Shown: positions 55,629 to 64,000 of the stretch, piece by piece | Numbering within the stretch: the stretch's first letter is position 1 | Layout: each line of letters begins with the position of its first letter | From: Ditylenchus dipsaci | Taxonomy: Eukaryota; Nematoda; Chromadorea; Rhabditida; Anguinidae | Direction: 5' to 3' | DNA length: 64,000 nt | Assembly: GCA_004194705.1 (NCBI GenBank) | Contig: SADC01001313.1 | Location: 1-64,000, forward strand | Translations under genes and position numbers: made by a program | Notes under the pieces: model-generated | What the model saw: the letters and a program-made list of their open reading frames with translations, nothing else | Told to the model about the DNA's origin: nothing | Databases searched by the model: none

Positions 55629-56269
55629 TTGCAAAAAGATCTAGCTATTATACTTAAATCTATTCAAAAATTACCTGCCTTCGAAAAATGCTGGACACAT
55701 GTAATCGAAGAAATTGCTGATGACGCACCCAATTACCTAACATTTTCTCCAATACTTCTACCGACAATAATTCTATGGATATTGGAGAAGATGACTCTTC
55801 TCCGCAACAAAACCCGGTGTTACCTCAGTCAGCTGTACTGTTCTCAGGCCTCAATTTCGCCCCTATTCGCACACTTATTCAAAAAGAGCTTAGCTGGAAC
55901 TCCATGTCAAGAGCAGCAATAATGCCAACCTCAGTGATTCTTCCTGCGATGGAGAACTGCAGGAAGCAGTTATGCCCAAACAAGAAAAGGTGTATCATGC
56001 TGCCGTGGTGCGATTAGTCAATCTGAGAAGAAGGCAGAGAGCCGAAAGCATGGAAAATAGCAGCAGTTCGCCGGACTCAGGTCTGATCAATACGACCAGA
56101 TGGACAAGAAGATAGCTATTTGGACACTGACGAAGAAGCCTTAAATGAGATGGATGCTCCTTCAGAAGCTCCGAAAAAAATAAAGGCGTTGAAGAGAAGA
56201 CAGCCCAGTGAACCAACTACTTTTTGGATTAACAAAAAGAATGGCTTTACTACCCTGATGATAATCATG
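55629..56269 (+). CDS. Low-complexity coding exon with frame breaks
   Basis: Coding-like text in successive frames: AFEKCWTHVIEEIADDAP (55,680-55,735), DSSPQQNPVLPQSAVLFSG (55,790-55,850), AVVRLVNLRRRQRAESMENS (56,000-56,065), DSYLDTDEEALNEMDAPSEA (56,112-56,172) and PSEPTTFWINKKNGF up to a GTGAGA donor at 56,270. Each switch is a one-base change; the last lies in a TTT run. Probably one exon of the long host gene, or a separate gene. No family recognised. Confidence 0.45.
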
Positions 56270-58602
56270 GTGAGATTGTGAACAGAAAATAATATAATAA
56301 GTTTAACCGGAGCTTCTGAATTATTCAAAATTTGCTTTATAATTTTTCACACTGCATTAAGCACATATTATAGAGGGAAATTTAGAGGGAGAGAGCGTGT
56401 AGCTTTTGAGAATGTAATACAGTTATCTAGGGTCACAATCTTTTTGAACTGCCTTTTTTCCACTCGTTTTGCATCAAATGTAATAATTATGACCTCAAAA
56501 TACTTTTAACATTAGGCATAAGTCTTGAAGTTCAAGAAAGATAGTTCTAGTTTTTGGTGTAAAGCACGAGCATATCAAATACAATTATTAGTATGAATAT
56601 GACATACATGAAAAGCCGTGAAGTTGGATGAACACAGTCGAACCTTAATTGACTACACTATGGAGAGGTCGGCAAAACAGTGCCGAAAAATCGAAGGTAT
56701 ATATAGGTCATGCCCAGGCTGATGTAAATTTGATAGGTATGATGTTAAGTTTTTAATCGATAAACTTTCAATACCACAAAGCAAGTTAAAAATAGGTTTG
56801 ATCTACGACTATAATTCTTCGTAAATTTGAATCAAATTAATTACGTAGCTGTCCACCGCAAAATTGTTTATCTCTGCCAGTGTGACGATGACGACAATTA
56901 AGGCTAGGCAGTAATGTTGCCACTGAATTACATATGCCCGAACTAATATTAAAACCTTTATTTATGCCTTTACTACCCCTCATCTCTTTTAGTGTCTTTT
57001 TCTGCGGCTGTTGTCAGCTGGCTGCCGGCTGGGACTCTTCCAATCGATGTGCCCTAGTGTCTGACACTGGACCATATAAAGCAACCTCGGCTGTTTATCT
57101 GTCTTCTGCCACTACCTGTTGATGCGGTGTATTCGACTGTGGTGGCATTTGTTGCTCTCATCTTTTTCCTTTCACATTCATTAATTGTTTTGTTCAGATG
57201 GTAGTGATAGTGGTGGTTTCACTTTTGCTTGGAAAGAGAAAAAGATAATTAAACTCTTTTATCGGGGAAACAGAGTTTTTGTTTTGAAGCACTTTTGGGT
57301 ATTTTGTGAAGTTATAAAAACACCGGGTTTTATTGTTGCTCAAAATTGAAAAATTTAAATTTTCAAGCTGTCCATCTGCCGTTAACTGTGGGACAACTGT
57401 AACATTGCCAGCTACTTATACTTGACTTTCTATAGTTTTTTCACAGTTAGCTACCTCAGAATTATTTCCTAGTTAAAAATGTCCTATTATATCCATAATT
57501 AGCTGTCTCACAGAATTCTTGTCGAAAATTTGTACGGCTGTTTAGTAATTACTTTTAGACCAAAATTGGAAATGGAGATATAGCAAAATTTTTAGTCTTC
57601 TTTATCAAATTCGTCATAGACACTATTTTAAAGCCCCCAATTTGCTAGATGGTTGAACACATGCTCTCTTTGAAGGTGGCTTATATCTACATTTGTTGCT
57701 TATTCTTCTTCTTATCTTGTCTGTTGAAAGCAAAATTTCTCGTGCTATCTTTCCTCTCAAAAAATTTTCAAGCATAAGCAACCAAAAATCAATCAAGAAA
57801 GCAAGCAATTTTTCATCATTTCATTTTTGATTTCATTGCTTGCTGGTTGGTGAAATAAATTGATTATTAAAGTAGTAGTTTAACCACTAGGTTATTATTT
57901 TAACGATTAGCTATATATCCATAGTTAGCTATATTGAAAATTACTTTCAAAATAGTTTCATTTTTAAAGTTACTTTAGTTTTATCAAAAATTATTTTTGT
58001 TATTGCACTAACCTTCTTTAACTCTCTACTAATTGATGACCATCGCAAAAAAGCAAAAAATAGAGTGGGAACCATTAATAGCCTTGAAGCACTTGTTAAC
58101 TTGTTTGCCTTTCTCTCCCACTCAGCCCCTACCTACTAAAACCACCACCAATCAAGAAAATACGACATAGTAGTAATAAAAGAAGAAAATATGATGTCTT
58201 GATTGTTAAGACAGTAGAAAGTTGACCCAGCCGGTTGTGGACAGGGCAAACACCCGGATTTTTCTTTTTCTCTCTACGCCATAAGTTAATATGACAATTG
58301 CACTTTTTGTCATATTTTTTAGATCTACAGGCTTTATGTCTACACGTGCCCGTCTCCACTCTTGAGTTTGGCTTTTCACCGACTCTTTTTTATCTTTGTG
58401 TGGAGTAATTTTGAAAAAACTGATTTGTCATACTGGTCCAAAAGATAGCAAAAATTGATATTGACGGTGCTTTTATAAAGAAAACTCGATGATTTTTTCC
58501 AGTGATACACAATCCTAAATATAGTGACATCTTGTTTAAAAATGATGAAAAGTCTTTTCACTTATATTGACTGAGTTATAAATTCAAATCCTAAATTTTC
58601 AG
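56270..58602. other. Probable intron
   Basis: Starts at the GTGAGA donor and ends at the TTTTCAG before exon 58,603. Contains a pogo-like end fragment (ACAGTCGAACCTTAATTGAC) near 56,635. No other features seen. Confidence 0.35.
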
Positions 58603-61600
58603 ATACTTCTGAGCAAGCCCATCACCCCACTTTTATTCCTGGCCCCACTCAATGGACCAAGACCTCTTCTCAATCTGCAAAACAGCGATCTAACGGTCAA
58701 GTTAATCGCAGCAGCTCTTCACAAGCACAGTTAATTAGTCAGTCCTATCACCCTGTCAGTGTAGATGCTGCTTACAGCAGTCGAGTTCTACCGACCAGTA
58801 CCAACCCATTCCAAAGCTTAAACAGCACCCCGAACAACCAGGAGGAAGACCAGGACACTCTCCAAGCTGAATACCGTCAATTGCATAGTGAGGTATGAAA
58901 AGCATAGAAGAAGAAATTAACAATAAATTTGAAAATTTGGGAAAGTCGACTTAATATAAATCAACAAGGTGAATAGGCGCCTTTAAGGCGCCTATTATGA
59001 AAATTTTTTCATGTGCAGTGACAGATGACAGTGGTGTTTCCAAGCCATGTTTGAAGGGCCATTGCCGTCTCCGACAACGGTTGTCCCCGCCAATTCAATT
59101 TTTTTTCTTTATCATTGGATTTAGGTACGAATTATTCAAAACTATACCTAAAATTAAATACTAGGCCTTGTTTTGTTAGAAACCAAGCTGAAAAATCTGT
59201 ATAGAAGTTGAATGATTAGGCAAAAAAATTTGAGTTGCCGGGGGCAAGTCAAAACAGGTGGCAATGGCCCTTTAATAGCATTTTCATTAATTATCCCACA
59301 AAACCTTCCTTTTTTAACTTCAAGGGACTATCAAAAATGTAGTAATTTCATTGTTTTTAAAAAGAAATTTTTTCCTAATTTTTTTTTTAAAACCTTTAAA
59401 CATCTAACTTTCTGACCACACTTAGCAAAGTTTGATGGTTCATAAGAAAGTTAAGATTCAAGGCTACATGATGGTAAAAAATTTTTGAAAAAATTATTAC
59501 AAAGATGTAGAAAAAAGTGAAAAAAAGATCTAAGGCCAAAATTCAAAAATCTACGGCCATTTTTCAGTATTCAACGGCCAAAATTAAATACCACCCAAAA
59601 AAGCCGAAAACTCAAAAAAACGTCACAGAGCTTCACCTCCATAATACTATATGTAGATAATGTTTCTATTGCAGGTGGAGAGAATCGGAACTTCCAACAG
59701 CTCCAGTACCCCACTAAGCCAGCAACAACGCAGAAGGCGGATCCTCACTCCACTTAGCTCCAATTTCTCACTGCATCGAGAGCAGGCTAGAGGAGATTGG
59801 GCCACAGAACACTTGAGTGGTGAGAATTCTTCACCTAGAGGCAGCTCATCTCCTCCGCAATCCACTGAACGCCACAGGCGACCACCCATTAATGTTAGTA
59901 GTTTTTATAGGGTTGAATTTTGTGAAGATATTGTTGCCAGGTATTATAAATTATAGCTTGCTTAAAAAAAAAGTCTAAAATATTTTATTATGCATTCAAA
60001 ATTTTTACGCCCCGTGAACAGAGTGTCACATTTCTGTATAAAAAAAACGTCAGAGATTTTAAAGGCATAGAAAAAGCTAAGGGTTAGATCTCAAGTGTGC
60101 TAAGAAGGTTGTTTGGTAAAAATGGAGCTCGACAGAAAAGTTGGTACTAGTTCGGTTTACACCCCCACCTTCTTATTTAATTTTTTTGCTAGTTTTTTGA
60201 ACTGGCGCATAAAAATATTCGAGATACAGGTTTGTTTGTCGCGAACGTCAGTTTTCTGTGTCTCTCGATTTTTTAAGCTCACTTTTTTCTCATCAATTCG
60301 TTCTAAAAACTATTGGCCGGCCTACATCAATAATCGCACTGGAATGAGTCTTATCGAGCAGCTGCCTGATGGATTTCGGCATTTCACAGTCAATCACTCC
60401 GTAAATTTCGTCAACTCTGACACTGGTGCGCATACTCAAACGATTGAATCAACATGGCAAAAATTCAAGAGAAGGTATAAGAAAGAATTCGGAACTCATC
60501 GTTCAGTTTTCCTCAGTTAAGTATCCGATTTTAGTTTAGGTGCAATCATATTATGTCTATTTATGGTTTCAAATTGTTCAATTATGTGTATGTGAATAAA
60601 TAAGTTGTGTTTCCGCAAACAAAAATAGCAAAAAAATCAAAAAAGAGGGTAGAGGTGTAAATCGAACTAGTACCGAAAAGTTATTAACAAAGACTTAGTT
60701 GATCAGAAATTGCCTGAACATTGTTTTGGCGATAACTTAAAATGCGTTTTTCGTCACTGTGAAACAGTGCCTCTGCAAACAAATGTTCTAGGGAAATATT
60801 TGTTGGTGAATAAAAAAATATTCAGGAAATTTCGATGAATATTTAGGAAATTGTGATTAGCCTCTGTTAACAACTGTTCTGTCGAGCTTCATCAGCACAG
60901 GTTGTTTGTCCAAAATTTTACCGTTTTCTAGCCGAAATTTTAAATTGGAGTTGGTTTAAGAGAAAATGGTACAAATGCACAATAACTCCTAAAAATGCAG
61001 TCTAAGTATTATATTTTGATATTTCGAACTTTTAATCTTCGAAATCTCACAGTTATGATGTCAAATAGCATCATAAAAGAGTAGCTTACACCCTAGATTA
61101 TTATCTTAAAAATAATTGATCTCTTAGCCTTTTTATTGCACGCCTAAAAAAATCTGCTTAAAAATTCTAATTTCATTTCGTTATTTACGAAATCTCAAAA
61201 TTGTACTTTAGATGCATTTTTAATATTTCAAAAAAGATTTAAATCATTTTAAAAATCTGCAAATAGTACACCATACCATTTCAGACTCCTTCTTTACATA
61301 ATTTATTTGCAAAGAAGCGAAATTATACACAAAAAACTGATAAGCATTACACAAACCAATGAAAACAATTTGTTGTTTTCAGCAAAATTTGTCTTTCTAT
61401 TGAAAAATAATTATAAAGTCGATTTGTTTTTGATTTCAGAATGTAATATTATTTTAGTTACAGATAGCCAGAGGCTTGATAGACCTTGCAAGAGGCCAAA
61501 ATCACAGTAACCCTCGTGCACAACAGCAGCGCCGAATCATTCACGCTAAGTTGCAGTCGTCTAAAGCATCTGCAAGCAGATCTATTTCACCCGCTCATCC

Positions 61601-64000
61601 ATTGGTAAAAATATTTTTTATTATAAAACACAACATAAACACTATAATTATTCTAATAGTCCATCCTGATTCAAAAACGTGTGTTTCGCACTGTGCTTCG
61701 TAATTTCAAACTGAAGTTCATTTTACTGGCTTCATTAAAAATTAATAAAATTTAGAAAGTCATTTCAAAAAACCAGTTCAAAATAATCTGGATAAATAGT
61801 TGTTAAATAATAAAAATCCACACTCATTGTGAACTAGATTTACAGTTGACTTTTTATAGTTATTTTACAATTAACTTTAAGGCAGCGGCAACTCGTATCA
61901 CTGTAAATTTATTTAACGAATAATTTATTTGGTAATTTATTAGGAAAGCGTTAGTCGTTCGAATGATTCGCATGTTCGACCCGCTTGCGGGTATTATTTT
62001 TATTTTGTCTTGGTGAACTAACTTATCGAGGTTATTTGATGTCGCTGATCTCGTACTGGCGTCAAAAAGTCAATTAGTCAATCACACCAAGTTGTCCAAT
62101 CCTACGCACCATTTATAGCAAACAACCGCTAGCACTTATCCTCTGCTTCATGCTTCAAATAAATTCCTAGTCATTAAAGTTATCCGTTCCGTTTAGTTGA
62201 CACCTGACTGTATGCATTTTAATTGAATACACACAAACAAAATAGTATTGTTTTTCTTCCAATATAATCATTATTATTATCATCATTGTCGGTTGTTTTT
62301 ATTAATTACTTCCAAAAAAGGGTTTCCCAACCCAGTTTCTTAACCAAAAAGTAGTCTGCGCTCTTTTTATTTACTGAGTTTTTACCCACAATATTTATAA
62401 GAAAAGAAGAAAACAATAATAGTAAGGAAAAGAAGTAGTCTAAGAGTTTAACAAAAAAATATAAAGTGCATTTGTTTAATAAATTCATTTTCAGAATTTT
62501 GCCCACTTTGATGAAGCGATGCATCCCTATAAATTCGATGTGGTCTTGCAAATGCCTTTACCTTCCCGAGAGGAAATGGAAAGGCACGCCTGGAATCCTG
62601 ACGATCGATCCCTCAACATTTATGTTAAAGAAGAAGATAGGCTGACATTGCACAGACACCCTGTGGCTCAAAGCACAGACTGCATCAGGGGCAAGGTAAA
62701 GTTGTGTTTATAAAAACTATTTCTGCGGGCTGAAAGCATAAAAAAAGCCCACCAAAATGTACCAACGAACAAATTAGGTCTAGTCATCTAAATCAAATTT
62801 AGTCAGAAATACCTCTAGGAGACTTCTGAAATAGTTTTGGCTCCATTAAGAAACAAAAGATTTTATGAGAATAAATGCGGTAATTTATACAAAAGTATAT
62901 TTTACCTATTAAAAAAATAGCTTGAAAAAACTTTAAGTAACTATTAAAATTTTAGATTGGCTATACCAGGGGTTTCCACGTGTGGCAATTAGTTTGGCCT
63001 GTTGGTCAAAGAGGAACACACCCACTAGTTGGAGGTACATTTTAAAATTATGCAAACTACAAGTATAAATTTTAAATTAAGTGGCTACAAAAGAGTGTGC
63101 TCTACATGCCACCGGTGAGTGTCAAAAAAATTTCGACCGCGAAAACCTTGAATAAAAATTATTGTTTACAGGTTATAATGCACTCATTGGCTCCAACACA
63201 GAAAGTTATGGCTGGGATATGGGTAAGTTGCACATATTTAATAATGATTTGCAATTTTATATTAAAGGGTTAGCTGTTTTACACTTAATCTGATGTTAAA
63301 GGGCCATGGTCACGCGCTCTGGATTGTCTCCAACCAATTTATAAGATTTCGCCTGATCATTGAACTTCTATACGGATTTTCCAGCTTGGTTTCTAACAAA
63401 ACAAGTCCTAGAATTTGATTTTAGGTATAGTTGTGTTAGAAACCAAGTTAAAAAGTCCGTACAGAAGTTCAATGATTAATTGGCGGGGACAATCGTTGTT
63501 GGAGACGACAATGGCCCTTTAACTAGATTATAGGTGAGGTAATCTAATAGGTAGACATCCCTAAATTTATAGAAATGTGTTTGTGAAATTGTGTTTTCGA
63601 CCCGTTTAGCCATCGAATTTCAGACATCTTAATACTCATTTTGTAGGTCATCTTTGGCTACAAAATATGTAGTAACTTTCCTAAGATTTTTCTGTAGAAA
63701 ACAGACAAAAAAGAACGCCAAGAACACGATTTTGAATAAGAAAAAGATCATATCGTCTAGTTTGCACTTTATAAAATTGGTTGTTTTGTTGTTGTTCCTA
63801 AAAGTCGAGAATTTTCTCGCTAAAATATTATTATTCGACTAAACTTAAGCATCTGCTTTTATTCTTATCGGCTAATAAATTAAGGTGTCTATTTTAGTGC
63901 AAAATAAGTGCTATCATGACTCAAATAACACAAAAGGCTGGACTTATCCCACCCATCCCTCCTCATCTTCAATAGACGACAGTGCACAAACCTCCGACAA
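58603..64000 (+). CDS. SPSB/gustavus-like SPRY protein with long low-complexity N-terminus (3' end beyond window)
   Basis: Exons: 58,603-58,892, 59,675-59,893, 61,464-61,604, 62,495-62,695, 62,956-63,034, 63,082-63,114, 63,172-63,222, 63,898-64,000+. All join in phase with no breaks. The first three are rich in S, Q, R and N ([39 protein letters not shown]). From 62,495 the SPRY domain reads [71 protein letters not shown], the diagnostic SPSB run. The R-x-P-x-A and Y of the pocket that holds (D/E)-(I/L)-N-N-N peptides are kept. SPSB proteins link targets to a Cullin-5 E3 ligase through a SOCS box, which would lie past 64,000. Introns hold foldbacks and a Merlin remnant. Confidence 0.9.
59052..59275. 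repeat. Foldback element in SPSB intron
   Basis: GAAGGGCCATTGCCGTCTCC mirrored by GGCAATGGCCCTTTAA; inner arms CGGTTGTCCCCGCCAATTCA as at 1,869. Confidence 0.65.
60143..60674. mobile_element. Merlin-type transposon remnant B
   Basis: Ends GGTACTAGTTCGGTTTACAC and mirror GTAAATCGAACTAGTACC, flanked by the 8-bp direct repeat GAAAAGTT (60,135-60,142; 60,675-60,682). Same family as 50,100-50,484 but 532 bp long. Lies in an SPSB intron. Confidence 0.88.
60385..60520 (+). pseudogene. Merlin transposase C-terminal fragment
   Basis: [20 protein letters not shown] and [18 protein letters not shown] match the last part of the ISXO2-like DDE domain. The first two catalytic residues are absent. Upstream text ([15 protein letters not shown]) may be a decayed earlier piece. 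Confidence 0.75.
60683..61463. other. Intron sequence
   Basis: AT-rich; no elements recognised before the exon at 61,464. Confidence 0.4.
61605..62494. other. Intron sequence
   Basis: Between a GTAAAA donor and a TTTCAG acceptor; no elements recognised. Confidence 0.5.
63296..63523. repeat. Foldback element in SPSB intron
   Basis: TTAAAGGGC CATGGTCAC mirrored by ATGGCCCTTTAA; inner arms CTTCTATACGGATTTTCCAG and ACCAAGTTAAAAAGTCCGTA pair. Same family as 1,869 and 59,052. Between exons 63,172-63,222 and 63,898. Confidence 0.7.

Overview
The window is nuclear DNA of a nematode. The clearest marker is the first 235 bases, the 3' end of an FLP-18-type neuropeptide precursor with repeated PGVLRF units, a nematode-specific family. 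AT-rich sequence, many GT..AG introns of only 37-53 bases and a heavy load of small inverted-repeat transposons fit this. I cannot name the species.

Left part (1-22,000): the flp-18 end, a TPR-like exon, an unrecognised gene at 6,549-7,328, and a tandem duplication (about 7,895-9,800 and 11,470-20,060) carrying two copies of a coiled-coil gene with taxilin-like features. Transposons have split the copies: TA-flanked MITEs, TTAA-flanked foldbacks, tRNA-bearing foldbacks and a 4.2 kb PIF/Harbinger element. Next come an intact gene for a 136-residue single-span membrane protein (22,288-23,128, minus), a divergent histone H3 gene resembling a centromeric H3 (23,452-23,906, minus) and an unrecognised serine-rich gene (24,651-25,857, minus).

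Centre (26,266-38,989): a Polinton/Maverick, a virus-like DNA transposon. On the plus strand lie family B DNA polymerase, packaging ATPase, two small conserved-type proteins, integrase with chromodomain, penton-like minor capsid protein, pVI-like protein, major capsid protein and adenain-like protease. Between polymerase and ATPase, on the minus strand, is a three-gene cassette that I do not know from Polintons: a TATA-binding protein with both saddle repeats and all four DNA-intercalating phenylalanines, a type I membrane glycoprotein, and a protein made almost only of an Argonaute-type PAZ domain. Several Polinton genes have a good TATA box 25-52 bases before the start codon. This suggests an element with its own promoter-recognition factor and possibly a small-RNA 3'-end binder able to interfere with silencing. 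The polymerase and cassette genes contain tiny introns and frame breaks; the capsid-side genes have no introns and, except for integrase, are intact.

Right part (39,000-64,000): a 53-bp tandem repeat, a gene for a basic nuclear-type protein whose last exon is cut by a Mutator-like foldback with a 9-bp target duplication, a repeat-rich desert, and a long gene whose last exons encode the SPRY domain of an SPSB/gustavus protein and which runs off the window. Two Merlin-type transposon remnants with perfect 8-bp target duplications lie in this part.

Many frame breaks in host genes, and several in the Polinton, sit in short homopolymers, so base-level assembly errors must be separated from real decay before calling pseudogenes. 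Intron and exon borders were read by eye.
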